Notes: a model not told the origin generated them from the letters alone. DNA of 64,000 nucleotides from Monocercomonoides exilis (GCA_001643675.2 LSRY02000032.1:682001-746000), one strand, 5' to 3'; positions 12,437 through 23,662 are shown, counted from the stretch's first letter. Translations and numbers: made by a program.

Positions 12437-13666
12437 TTAAGAATGTTGAGGAGGTGAAGGAGTCATTAATGCAAATGCTTTACTCGTAGATGGAGGAGGA
12501 CTATAAAATGATGTTGGTTTAGTATCAGCAGAAAGTGATTCAAGAGATGGAGATGGATTCGGTGTTGAAAGAGATTGAATTGATGATGGAATGCATGTTG
12601 GAGAAAATATCGTTGGAGAAGAAAGACAAGAAAAGGAAGATGGAACAAGGCATCTTTGTGAAGGGATTGGTTCGACAAGCATCTTTCGAACACGAAATGC
12701 ACTTTTTATTGGAAAAAGTTGGAAAAAAATAAAGAAATTAATTATAAAAATCCAAATTGTTATTAAAAGAAAGATAAATCAAAACGGATAAAGAAAAAGC
12801 ACGAACCCTGTTCTCCTTCGATATTTTGGTTTTTCTTCATTTACATCTGCTTTATCTTCGCTTCTCTCCAAATCAATATCTAAATCTGATGATGTTGAAG
12901 ATGTTCTCTCCTCTGAATTTCCTCTTGTTCTTTTTGCTCGCTTGTGTGGCCTCTTTTTATCATACATCATGCATTCTTTTTGGAATCTTGCATCAAACAT
13001 TGAAACATGGACTGCTTCGGGAACGAAAAATGGCTACAAGTTTGCGTTAATATTGTTAATTGTTTTCATTTCAATAAAAACAGTTACAAACAGTAAATTT
13101 TCTATATTGACAGAAAAAATCGTGATAGCCTCCTTGTAAAACAAACACTTGAGGATAATACAATGATGGATAAACATTCATAGAGCGATCTGCCGTTCGC
13201 AGAATTGTAGCCATAAGTGGTCCTTCGTTCAACAAAAATGCAACAATTGAAAGAATTGGTAAAAAAATGTGAATAACAAAAAAATTCAGAAAACTACGGA
13301 GAACCTCGTTGCCTTGAAAATTCGCAATGAAAAATAAGAATAGTTTTATCACCATTCTTTGAAGGATGTTCCAAGAACACTTCTTCAAGTTGATCTTCAC
13401 GATAGATATTTATTGCATTCACAATATGGCCTGCGTCGTACTCATATGGGAATCTACAATCTATAATAAGATAATTGTACTCTGAATATTCTCCGAGTAG
13501 CACAGAAATAAGCTGAATTTACAAATTCAAATTCAAATTTTTCATTTTTAAATAGTTCAATGCAAATTTCAATTGTCGTTTGTCATACTGTCTCAGAAGT
13601 TATGAACCAAACACTTTCATCTGCAAATGAGGGAAGTTTCGGAGCATACTGTGATTCGGGGTCCAT
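12437..13666 (-). CDS. CDC25-like dual-specificity phosphatase
   Basis: Five exons, 13666-13589, 13512-13305, 13222-13092, 13033-12807 and 12701-12437, with all phases agreeing, give 302 residues. The rhodanese-like CDC25 catalytic domain is complete: LIIDCRFPYEYDAGHI, then the active-site loop HCEFSRQRGP (C-X5-R, with the CDC25-type Glu after the Cys), then RTADRSMNVYPSLYYPQVFVLQGGY. The active site is split by intron 13223-13304 within the Gly codon after the catalytic Arg. CDC25 removes inhibitory phosphates from CDK1, so it fits functionally with the cyclin H gene nearby. The N-terminal regulatory region is very short (about 30 residues). The C-terminal third is basic, then acidic, then Ser/Pro-rich and probably disordered. 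Alternative: an Arr2/Ibp1-type phosphatase of the same fold, but the motif set is CDC25. Confidence 0.88.
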
Positions 13667-13997
13667 GAGAATGAAATGAAAAATTAAAATTTGTTGACGA
13701 TAAAAATTTAAGGGTTCGTTTAAAATTTTTTTGTTAGAAAGAAACATTCGCAGATAATTGTTGATATGATGTTGAATCTGATTGAAATGATTTGGATAAG
13801 ATGCTGACTTTTTTTCGCTTTCAAAAATTTGTAAATTTTTTCTAAATACAGCAAAAATAATCTATTGAAATAATTTTTCTATTTTTAAAGTCGATAAAAT
13901 TCAAAAAAATTTTTTTAGAAATTAATTAAAATAAAAATACATTAATTTTCAAAAAAATAAATAAATAAAAATAAAAATGCTTAATCGCTTTGTTCTT
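13667..13997. other. AT-rich intergenic stretch
   Basis: Lies between the CDC25 start and the kinesin stop. A- and T-runs only; nothing recognised. Confidence 0.6.
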
Positions 13998-16900
13998 TTA
14001 GTTTCTACGCTGCGAAGACCTCGTCAATCCGCGAGAAACTGGATATTCATCTGCACCATCGGGTTCAGGAGGAGGGCGAGACCTAAAAATTGAACAATAC
14101 AGAAATGATATTTCAATCATTCATTGATTTTCATTTTGAAATGATTCGTATGAGTATTTTCAAACATTGTTGAATTCAACAATGTTTTTGAGGTATAGAA
14201 AAATTAAACAAAAACAAAAATAAATAAATAAATGCATAAATACATAAGTCAAAATGCATAAAATCTTTTCCAAACCTTGCACTTCCTGGCCTCCCCATTG
14301 TTCCGCTGCCTCCTCCACTGCCTGCACTTCCAATCATCGGGCTTTGCTTTCTCTGTGACTGTCTCGTCATTCCGCCAGCAGACGGCGGTGGTGAATTCAT
14401 TCCGATCCCTCCTCCTCCTCCTCCTCCTCCTCCAACATCTGCTTTTGTTCTCTTTGCTGATTCTGGTCGCATTCTACCAGAATGCCCAGACTGTGTCCGT
14501 GCGCCTTCTCTGCTCCCCATCCTCGCCTCCATCTGCCTTCCTCCTCCTCCTCCTCCTCCTCCTCGATAGTCTCTCCTTCCATCCATCATTGCCTGCGGAT
14601 ACCCTCCGTAACCGTCTCCATCGCCTTCATATTCGTCCCCTTCGTCCTCTCCCATCATCCCTCCTCTTCCATCGCTTCCTCCACCACCACCACCACTTCC
14701 TCCTCCTCCTGAGAAGACATGAGGAAGCGACTCAGCTGGCTCCAGCAGCTCATCGTCCTCCGGCACATTCAGCGTCTCCTCCACCAGCCGCGAAATATGC
14801 TCCTTCGTCTCTATCCCACTGAAGTCCATCTCCTGCGTTGTCTTCCGGTGCATCTCCATCGACGGGCGAATCAGCGGCCGCTCATCTTCTCTCCTTCTCT
14901 GCACATTTGAAGCAACTGCTGCCGGTGCAATTGGAGCAGCATGGCGCAGCGTGGATGCCATTGAAGGTGCACCTGAGCCAGATGCCCCACCTGAAGACGT
15001 GGGCCGTCGGGTGCCTCCCATCGAAGAGCGCGCTTTCCTTTGTGCCCCATCACCTCCAGACGCTGACTGGAATGGCGAGGCGGATGAAGACGGTGGAGGA
15101 GTTGGCGAGCCACCTGGTGGATTGGAGGAAGAAGAGGCTGAGTCTGATGAGTATGCCGCACGCACTGGCATCATCATCTCGTCGAGGGGCATTCGAATGG
15201 CACGCAGCGCGTTTCCTGAGTGCTCGGCGCCTTGGATGTCCCACACCTCGTCCTCCTCGCTCCACATCGCCCGCTCCCGGATCTTCTCCACTTCGTGTGG
15301 CGGGATGAACAGTTGGATGATCGTCTGCGCCAGCTTCAGCTGCGTCTGCAGCTCTGCAATCGAGTCAATCATCATGTTGCGCTCCATCTCAAACTCCGTC
15401 TGCAGCTCCTCGTTTTCGTCTTCCAGGCGTTTGATCTCGTCTTCCGCCTGCTGCTTCAGCTGGTTCATCTCCTCGTCCATCACCTGCACCTGCCGCCTCG
15501 CCTCTTTGTACGACTGCAGAATCTTCTCCAGCTGTTTGTTTTTGTGTGCCACTTCCTCTTCCAACGACTGGTGCTTCCGCCGCAAGTCAATCTCCAGCGT
15601 CTCCTTGTCTGCCAGCAGCCGCTTCCGCTCCTCCTCCAGCTCTCTTTCCTTCGCCTTTTCCATTTCCACCCTCTTCCGCTCTTCCTCTTTCTTCTGCTCC
15701 TCCATCTTCCGCTTCATCTCTTCCATTTGCCTCTTGTGCTTCGCCTGCATGTCCTGCAGATGTGTCCCTCCTTTGATCACTTTCTCCTCCATGTGCTTCA
15801 GCTTCCGCGCTGTTATCTCTCTCTCTGCTCTTTCCTTCGCTGCCTCTTCTTCTCTCCTCCTCAGCTCTTGCTCAATCTTCTTCCGCTCTTCTTCCAGTCG
15901 CTCCTTCTCACTCTCCAATGCACTTTCTTTTTCCTTCGCTTTCTCTTCCATTTCAATCTGCAGCTTCTTGATGATTTCTTCATCAGCCACCACAATTTTC
16001 TCTGTGTTGCGCTCTTCCAGCATCTTCTTCAGCTTCGCTATTTCCTCCTGCATCTTCAGCACCATCGCATCCTGAGCACAGTTCACCACTGGCTTGTTCT
16101 TAATCTGCTTTGCCCTGTTTGCATACCTCAATGTCGAGAATGTCTCTTCATAGTTGTATTCAGCTGGGCCGATGTTTGCAATCATCACTGTTCGGCTGTT
16201 CCCGCCAAGCGAGTCCTGCAGAAGTCGCGTCAGCTTGCTGTTTCTGTAGGGAATGAATTCTGGGTTCTTTCTGGTCAGCTTGTTGATGACCTCTCCCAGT
16301 GTTGACAGCGACTTGTTGATGTTTCCAGCTTCCACAAGCTGCTTGCCTGAAGCATCTGTTTTTGACTGACGCTCAGAACCAGCCAGATCGACAAGATTCA
16401 GCCTGCCCACTTTCACAAGAGGCTTCCCATCAGCATCCAAAATGGCTACATCTGCACATTCTATCGAAATAATGAAAATACCATGCGAACGAGAAGACTC
16501 TTGGTTCATCTTTGTCGCTGCTACTGTTCGTCTTTTTGCTCCACGATCCATCACTTGCTGCATCGATGCGGAATTTTCGCATAGAAGCGCTGTCAAATCT
16601 GGAACATGAATCCCAAGCTCTGGCGATTCGTGAATTTTTAGGTTATCTGATCCTGGTGCTTTCGACAATAAATCCTTTACTTGTTCGTTGTAAATTTCAA
16701 GGTACGAAACTGTAACAAGAAATTTTTTTGTATCGTCTGCTTGATTTATTGCTGCAAAGATATGATCAAATGAACGTGGTGTGACACCTGGTAGTTCGGG
16801 TGTTCCAGCCATTGTAAATGTTTTTCCTGTTCCTGTTTGTCCGTATGCAAATATGCACCCATTAAATCCATTCATCACACCATCCACAATTGCTTTGCAA

Positions 16901-17332
16901 GATTCTTCGTAAATAAGTTTTTGCTCGGTGCTGAGAAAAAAAGAAAAAAGTGCAAAAAATAGCAAATGTCAAAGGTGCAAACTCTGGTGGGTATATATGA
17001 TCAAATGTGAATGTATGAATTGGATCGCCAGAAGTTTTTGAGTTTTCTGGCTTTGTAAGTTTTATCATTCCTGTTCTTCGATTCATTTCAACACAACTTT
17101 AAAATTTTGTGGTTCATCACGAGCACAAATAAGAAAATCAATATCATTTTTATAAAATTGATTGCAAACGATTTATATTTCAAATCAACTTCTTTTGAAC
17201 TTAATGGACGACATCGCACCATAACCTTCAAGATTCATTAAAAAAAATCAATAAATCAAGTGCAAATTACTCAACAAAAAAGAATCTTCAAAATGTTCGT
17301 ACCTGAACATTATCTTGAGAATCAGCTGACAT
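13998..17332 (-). CDS. Kinesin-2 family motor (KIF3/FLA10-like)
   Basis: Five exons, 17332-17303, 17225-17170, 17096-16983, 16930-14276 and 14082-13998, give 979 residues. The N-terminal motor is complete: VMVRCRPLSSKEVD, FTFDHIYPPD, P-loop GQTGTGKT, switch I NQESSRSHGIF, switch II VDLAGSERQSKTDASG, then the run HIPYR-like FIPYRNSKLTRLLQDSLGG and the kinesin-2 signature TVMIANIGPAEYNYEETFST with LRYANRAKQIKNKP. A coiled-coil stalk of about 250 residues follows, rich in Glu, Lys and Arg. The tail is unusual: Ser/Pro-rich, then long Gly runs and Arg-Gly stretches. Kinesin-2 drives anterograde intraflagellar transport as part of a heterotrimer. Only one subunit lies in this window, so the partner is presumed elsewhere. 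The last short exon (after intron 14083-14275) ends SSQRRN before TAA. Confidence 0.92.
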
Positions 17333-17512
17333 GTCCCCTTTTCAAAAAATCGCTTTTAAAACTGAAAAAGATCAGTTATCCACCATTATAAAACAAATGA
17401 GAGTGCTTTTTCGTTGAAAGAAAATATTGAATATGAAATACATACAGAATAAAAAGGTTATCAAAGTTATTAATTTTGATGTATAACGCTTTTTTTAATT
17501 TATTTATGCAAT

Positions 17513-17809
17513 TTGTGCTGTTATTTCAAAATTCGAAGTATTTTCTTTATAAACAATTTATATTTCCGTGAAAAAGTCAGAGATATTGGCGAAAAAAAAT
17601 TATTAGTGTTTCAAAAGCAAAGAATTTACTGTGAAAATTATTTCGAGTTATTTCCTCATTGTTTTTTTAAGCCTGAAGAGAAAATTGAAGATAAAGAAGT
17701 TGAAATCAATTTTCAATTTTCATTTGTAAATGGTGTTTTTCATTTGTTAGATTCAAATATTTCTGAAACATTAAAAATGACAATGATGAAACAAATCGTA
17801 AATATCTGA
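17513..17809 (+). CDS. Small hypothetical ORF, 98 codons
   Basis: An open frame of 98 codons between the kinesin promoter and the transposon island. It is rich in Phe, Lys and Glu, with no membrane segment or known motif. Coding status is uncertain: AT-rich DNA here gives few chance ORFs of this length, but no splice partner or homologue was recognised. It may be a short gene, an unrecognised exon or chance. Confidence 0.25.
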   Translation: MCCYFKIRSIFFINNLYFREKVRDIGEKKLLVFQKQRIYCENYFELFPHCFFKPEEKIEDKEVEINFQFSFVNGVFHLLDSNISETLKMTMMKQIVNI

Positions 17810-18087
17810 TGACAAAAATTTAATTTATCAGGTTGTAGAATATCAAACAGTTGATATCAATTGTTTGTTGGAATCAAAGTTACCTTTTTTCTTTTTTTAA
17901 ATAACAATAACCTTTTAAAATTACAATAAAGAATTTTTTTAATTTCTGAGATCTTCTTTGAACTATTAAATGTGTGAAAAAAATTGCACATTTTTGTGAA
18001 ATTTTCGTTTTATCACAAAAATTTTAAAAGAAAAGAAAAATGATATCGAAAGAGATTCTCAATTTAAAAAATGATTGGATGATTATA

Positions 18088-18095
18088 ATTGAAAC
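18088..18095. repeat. Target-site duplication (left), outer element
   Basis: ATTGAAAC directly before the left terminal repeat; repeated exactly at 23340-23347. It fits the hAT-type pattern nTnnnnAn. Confidence 0.75.
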
Positions 18096-18112
18096 TAGCC
18101 CTGGGTGACGTG
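18096..18112 (+). repeat. Left terminal inverted repeat, outer element
   Basis: TAGCCCTGGGTGACGTG, matched in reverse complement at 23323-23339. Confidence 0.7.
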
Positions 18113-18168
18113 GTGACTTCTGACGTGACCTTTTCGATTTTTGACGGACGTGACAGATTTTTCCCCGT

Positions 18169-18171
<3 letters not shown>

Positions 18172-18236
<65 letters not shown>
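18172..18236 (+). repeat. Poly-A tract, 65 bp
   Basis: Uninterrupted run of A about 75 bp inside the left end of the outer element; mirrored by poly-T at 23246-23280. Confidence 0.95.
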
Positions 18237-18238
<2 letters not shown>

Positions 18239-18264
18239 TAATTATTAATAAAAATTACCATTAT

Positions 18265-18272
18265 TCAATTTT
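18265..18272. repeat. Target-site duplication (left), inner element
   Basis: TCAATTTT immediately before the inner element; repeated exactly at 20655-20662. Confidence 0.8.
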
Positions 18273-18470
18273 GGCATAGGTCTAAATTGTACCAGTAGTG
18301 AATTTGACATTTTTTTAAAAAATTTCGTTTTATTATTGATTATTATAATTATTTAACACTATATTATCGAAAAAATTTCAAAAATTTTAGCTTCAATAAT
18401 AAAACAAAAAAATTTGATCAAACCTATAATAATATTTGTTTCTTTTTCATTTCGTATTTTATGAACGTAT
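18273..18470 (+). repeat. Left 198-bp inverted repeat, inner element
   Basis: Aligns to the reverse complement of 20457-20654 over its whole length with about two mismatches. Confidence 0.9.
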
Positions 18471-18696
18471 ATGAGCTTTGTATTGATTATTTTCTGCATT
18501 CATTGTTTTGTTGTTTTTTCAACATTTCAGTTTCTTTAAAAAAAAAAAGAACAAATCAGAGTATAGAAGAATAATTTTTATAAATACAAAATGCAAACAC
18601 TAAAAAGAAATGCATTGAAAACGACGTGAAATATCACAAAGGTTTTAATTAAGTTTTCATTTGTATGTAGTATATTTTATCCATAAGAATTCAAAA

Positions 18697-20262
18697 TCAT
18701 TCCGTCAAACGAAATTGAGATCCAATTCTAACTTGGATTGTTGTATCCTCCAACACAACCTTTATTCCCCCTCCATTCCAGTTCGCACATTCACACGCTT
18801 TTATTATTGTATTCCACACCGCAAATGCCTCTCCTCCATTCACGCTTTTTGTCATCACCACTCCATCTCCTCCTGTCCGATTCACATTCCGAATTGTTAA
18901 ATTCCCCAGCAAACTCTCTCCTGATGACGATTCGGCTGATGATGGATCTGCAAATAGTGGTTGGCTAATTTTCATGTTTTCAATCTCCACATCAATCATT
19001 GCCAGCTGCCTCAGTGCCGCTTCAAACACAGATTACGAGATTCCATTCCCACCTGATGTTGAAGAGTCGATCACCACATCCTCCAGCGAAAGAGCCCCGC
19101 TCCTCAGTGACACCACAAACACACTCGGCGATGAGCTTCTTGTCGCGTTGTGGTCGATCCCCACATGCCCCACCTCCAGTTGACCAGTAGATACGCTGAA
19201 CAACGATGCCGAAGAGGTAGAAAGCGCACTTGTCCCAACCACACTCACTGCTTTCCCTTTCCCTGTTATTATTATCTTCTTTTCCCCAACACTGATTGTT
19301 GCTGCTTCGCTCACATGTCTTCCACTCAGCAATGTGATTGTCGAGCTCAGCCACAATATGCTCTCCCTCACTGCATGCTCCATTGTCTAACAAGGTGTTG
19401 ACTCACTCATTCCACACAGATTGATCGAGTCATCCCCACTCACCCCAACATAAATCGTTTTGTCCATTAGCCAATCCTTCTTTTCTGTATGCTGTTCGTT
19501 CCAACTGCCTAATTTTATACACGCATAACATAATCTCCTATCATTTGTATTCGTTGTGTACGATTCAAAGAACGGATTGTTCGACGAAAAGAGATACTTA
19601 TTATCCAGAAAATACACATCCTGACCATATGGAATGGAATTACTGCAACTGCAATCGTGGAAAAAGAGAAAACAGCAATGAAAGTTATCTGGAGCTTTTG
19701 ATTGAAATGGATTAAAAAAGAATCCTCCACCTTTTGATGTTGCGTTGCACGAAATAAACTGGATATTTCTCATTTTGAACTCAGCTGGAACACTTTGGCA
19801 ATACATCCCTCCGCCACTTGAACCTGAAAGTGAGCACGAAGTGAATAGACACTCAAACACGCAAGCACTCTCTCCGTTACCATTTTCTGTTCCAATGCAG
19901 ATAGGTCCAGAAACTTGAAAAGATCCAAAATAAAGCCCTCCTCCAGCACTATTTGCTTTGCAATTCTTGAATTCGCAACCACTGATCCTGACACATGATG
20001 AAACAGACCTGGCATACATCCCTCCTCCGTAATCTGTTTGGGCAGTGCATGAGTCGAATGTGTTATTTGCAATGTCAACTGATGAAATATTGAAGCAATT
20101 AATTCCTCCTCCAGGATAATATGCATTACATCCATCAAACACATAATGAGAAACAGACACAAAGGCAGACGATTAACTGTTCATGCAAATTGCTCCACGA
20201 TTCGATATCCCATCAGCAAACGAGTCACTTTCTCCTATTGTCTTCGATCTGCTCCATTCACA
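18697..20262 (-). pseudogene. Decayed beta-helix surface-protein fragment
   Basis: Reading leftward, one frame aligns along its length with the open gene at 61645 onward (for example EFKMRNIQFISCNAT against KFKMRNILFISCNAS, and repeated GGG-M/L turns with paired Cys). It is broken by three in-frame stops: TAA at 20173-20175, TAG at 19387-19389 and TAA at 19033-19035. No frameshift is seen. It lacks the N-terminal signal region and begins inside the protein near the CEW...SKT motif. It ends at TGA 18697-18699, near the point where the paralogue runs off the window. The fragment sits wholly between the inverted repeats of the inner element, so it was probably captured and then decayed. The Gly-rich turns and Cys resemble the polymorphic-outer-membrane-protein-like beta-helix families of anaerobic protists. 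Confidence 0.85.
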
Positions 20263-20456
20263 CCTAGCAAATGAATTTTCTTAACAAAGAAATCTTCTCC
20301 CTTTTAAAAGCTTCTAATTATCAAATACGCATTATTCTTCGAACATAATTTGATCACAACTTATAAGAAGCAAGTTGATGGAAATAAATTAATGAGGCAT
20401 GAAGAAATTTATTTTATGTCCACAAAAAATTGGTTATTAACAAATTAATTGTCACA

Positions 20457-20654
20457 ATACGTTCATAAAATACGAAATGAAAAAGAAACAAATATTATTA
20501 TGGGTTTGATCAAATTTTTTTGTTTTATTATTGAAGCTAAAATTTTTGAAATTTTTTCGATAATATAGTGTTAAATAATTATAATAATCAATAATAAAAC
20601 GAAATTTTTTAAAAAAATGTTAAATTCACTACTGGTACAATTTAGACCTATGCC
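20457..20654 (-). repeat. Right 198-bp inverted repeat, inner element
   Basis: Reverse complement of 18273-18470 with about two differences. Confidence 0.9.
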
Positions 20655-20662
20655 TCAATTTT
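20655..20662. repeat. Target-site duplication (right), inner element
   Basis: TCAATTTT, exact copy of 18265-18272. Confidence 0.8.
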
Positions 20663-23244
20663 CACTGACGCAAAAGCGGAAATCGGAATTTCGAGACGTC
20701 AATGACTTCAGTGACTTTTGACGTCACATGCGGTCATTAAATAAATGAAGCATAAAAAGGAGCAGACGATCAAAACAAACTAGCTAAATTTCTTATTTGA
20801 TAGCTTTAATTATTTTCAATTCACACAACCATTACAATTTCAATTAATATTGGTAATTCTCTTATTTTTTATGAAAGAACTGAATACAAATCTCAAAATG
20901 ATGCTGAAGAATGCTCATTGATTGATTAAAAAATAGATGATTGTTCAAAGTTGTGAATTCGACTCTTTTGTTGTTGAATAGTTCTTTGTTTGATCAACTC
21001 ATCAAACTTTTCGCTTCGTGTGATACGACAATTTTCATCGGAAAAAGATGAAACTTATTAATATCAAAAACCATCTTTCTACAATTTTTTGCACTCATTC
21101 GGAACCGTATGTGACGTTACAGAAAAAAATTACTTTTTTAATACCAAGAACACCAATAAGATTCACAATTGCTTTTATGAAGAGAATAAAATTTTTGTTT
21201 GTGGGCACAGCAGGCGAAGGTTTTCAATCAGGGTGTGTTGAAATTGCTGTTGAATAAGTTGAGCCATCAGGAGAATATTAATAATGAAAGGAATAATACA
21301 AAATAGAACAAATTGAAGAAGATGAACGAAACAATTCATTTTAGGAAAACAACTTTGAAGAGTCAATGAAAATAAGAAAGTTATTCATTCATAAAGAGCA
21401 TTTTCAACTTTGTATTATTATCACCGTTTTCCTTTTTTTTTAAAATAATGAAAAACAGTCGCTTTAAAAGAAGAAAATGATTGTTTTCTTTTTTTACGAA
21501 ATAATGAAAATGGAATAATATCATTTTTAAGTAATTAGACTCAAAGCATTTACTCAATAATTCACAAAATAATCATAGAATTTCAAAATCAAAAAACAAT
21601 TATTCTTTCTGAAAAGAAAATCAAGAAGAATATGAAAGCATGAGATGATATCTTCATATCCTTCTTCTACCATCTTTTCAAGCACTTCGCTTTTCTTTGT
21701 CTTTTTTCACTTCTTCGTCAGCTTTTTTCAATTTTCTTGAAATATTCAGTCAGAAATTCAAATAACTTCAAACAAGTTTCATCTTTCATAATTAATTGAT
21801 TCGTTTCCTCCGAAAATAGATTAATAGTGCCTTCATTTGCAAAAGTATCAATTTTCACATATCAATTTTTTGCTGCTACTCTGATTAAAAAAATGAATCG
21901 TTATCTTATTCCTTTGTAATTATCCTTCGCTGCTCGAAAGACATTCACAATGCTGCTGATGAGTCCAGCAAGTTCTTCGTTCCACAATTTGCAAAAGAGA
22001 AAATGCAGCTCCAACGTTAGGAGCTATTTAAATAAAACTAGTTTTTCTTTCACTTCTTTTCCTCCATTTTTCTCTTATTTTTCTCTCCTCCAATATGCTT
22101 TTCCATCAACTCTATCAATTTTTTGCTTCCTCTATTGTGAAATGTGATTCATTCACAATCCTCCTTCAAGGCTTTGATCAATACAAAATCCTTCAAACAA
22201 AATCCGCCAAGAAGACTGATGCTCAAGCCATGTCAGATTATGATGTTGCTAGTGATATCTGACGATTTCTTTGATTTCATCCAGGAAAACTTCTTTTTCA
22301 ATTTTCTTTTGAAAAAATACAAGAAAAATACAAAATCATAAAAAAGAAGGAGAAAATGAACAATCATTATATCCATTATTGCAATTCAAAGCAAATAAAA
22401 CCATTTTTTACTTCTTTGAATGGTTCTTCGCTTTCATCATTGTTCAAAGCTGTTTTCAAAAGTCAAGACACACGTATCGAAAGCAATTCCTGGCAGATAT
22501 TTTCATAACTGTGAAGCATTATGAAGCATTTGCATAGGCCAAATAGCTATCTTTCATTCTTTTCTTCTTTTTTCTCATTTTCATCAATAATTGTCTTCTC
22601 AAATCTTTTTAACATAACGAAGATTCATAAAAAGAAAGCTGTTAAAGTGAATATAATAATTTAATTATATCCAACACACTTCAACAGCAAAATTGCATTT
22701 TCCATCGTAACTTTCTTTTCTCCTATCATATCATCAATTCCATCTCCATTTCTCTCTTGAAAATTGATCCAAATTATTCTTCATTCATTTTCTCGATTTT
22801 CTGTTTTTGATCTTTATCTTCGCACTGTTCCACTTTAGCCACCAATTCTTTGATGAAAAAAATAGATAAAAATTGAAATTTAAAAATTAAACACAATATT
22901 ATCTGCAAACCAACATGTTTGCAACAGATGTTCTTCCCTCATTTCTTTGAAAATGCATTGTATTCAGAAAACAATGTTGTTTTCATATAAATATTGGATA
23001 AGCATATGCTTAAGCACAACTATTCCAGGCGAAAGAATAACTATAAAAAGCAACAAAAAGTCTGCACTCAAGCCATCATCTTATGCACATGAATTTCTTA
23101 TTTGATTTTGATACAAAGAAAGCTTTATTTTCTAATTATATAAAAATGGGATTTTTGATATAAAATATCTTTAATGTTTTTCAAAAAAAATTATCAGAAT
23201 TCAGCAAAAAATAAATAGGCAAATTATTAAAACAACAACCAATG

Positions 23245-23245
<1 letters not shown>
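20663..23245. other. AT-rich interior of the outer element, no gene recognised
   Basis: The first 80 bases contain GACGTCA-type motifs (near 20693 and 20720) like those at the element's termini. With the inner insertion removed they would lie about 250 bp from the left end, as subterminal repeats do. The rest is AT-rich, with only short frames of no recognisable product. Confidence 0.5.

Positions 23246-23280
<35 letters not shown>
23246..23280 (+). repeat. Poly-T tract, 35 bp
   Basis: Mirror of the left poly-A of the outer element, about 60 bp inside its right end. Confidence 0.95.
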
Positions 23281-23281
<1 letters not shown>

Positions 23282-23322
23282 GAAGTGGAAAAGTGGTGAC
23301 GGACGTGACGAATTTTTAACCT

Positions 23323-23339
23323 CACGTCACCCAGGGCTA
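23323..23339 (-). repeat. Right terminal inverted repeat, outer element
   Basis: Reverse complement of 18096-18112, exact over 17 bp. Confidence 0.7.
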
Positions 23340-23347
23340 ATTGAAAC
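23340..23347. repeat. Target-site duplication (right), outer element
   Basis: ATTGAAAC, exact copy of 18088-18095. Confidence 0.75.
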
Positions 23348-23358
23348 AAAACATTTAC

Positions 23359-23363
<5 letters not shown>

Positions 23364-23398
<35 letters not shown>
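23364..23398 (+). repeat. Poly-A tract, 35 bp
   Basis: Uninterrupted run of A just outside the right target duplication of the outer element. Confidence 0.95.
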
Positions 23399-23400
<2 letters not shown>

Positions 23401-23662
23401 TTATGCATTATTATTATTATAGAACATTAAAAAGTGGTGACACCGTCTGCTTGAAAGAATTGCATTAAATGTGTATCATTTGAGTTTTTGAAACATTTGG
23501 AGTTCAAAAAATATGGAAATGATAATTTCCAAGCAATTTCCAAAAGAAAATAAAGCATTCAAAGTGAAAAAATGTTATGATTTCAAAAATAATGATCCAA
23601 ATTTAATCGCTTTATTCAGTTCATTTTTTTGAAACATTGATTTTGATTATTCGAAACAAAGA

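Larger units (their letters stand above)
18273..20654. mobile_element. Inner TIR element, 2.38 kb, carrying a captured gene fragment
   Basis: Bounded by 198-bp inverted repeats (18273-18470 and 20457-20654) that differ at only about two visible positions. It is flanked by an exact 8-bp duplication, TCAATTTT. The ends begin GGCATAGGTCTAAATTGTACC. It lies within the outer element about 175 bp from its left end, so it inserted later. Its only recognisable cargo is a leftward beta-helix surface-protein pseudogene (18697-20262). No transposase was found, so it must be mobilised in trans. The superfamily is uncertain: the 8-bp duplication and GG start are compatible with Merlin-type elements, but the repeats do not match the Merlin copy at 57.5 kb. 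Confidence 0.8.
18096..23339. mobile_element. Outer TIR transposon, 5.24 kb, hAT-like target duplication, no transposase
   Basis: Both ends carry the same 17-bp inverted repeat, TAGCCCTGGGTGACGTG (18096-18112 and 23323-23339). Each is flanked outside by an exact 8-bp direct repeat ATTGAAAC. Inside each terminus the ends mirror each other again: GACGGACGTGAC motifs, then a homopolymer (65 A on the left, 35 T on the right). The 8-bp duplication of form nTnnnnAn and the TAG... end suggest the hAT superfamily. No transposase-like frame lies inside, so the element would be non-autonomous. It is interrupted by a second element (18273-20654); without that the length is about 2.85 kb. An alternative is two unrelated short elements facing each other, but the perfect flanking duplication argues for one insertion. 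Confidence 0.65.

Noticed and set aside
18697-20262. TAA and TAG inside an otherwise open frame, suggesting a code in which they mean Gln, as in some protists
   Set aside because: UTP4 ends exactly at its conserved C-terminus with TAA, and Rex4, CDC25 and kinesin also end at TAG or TAA at sensible places. The frame is better explained as a pseudogene.
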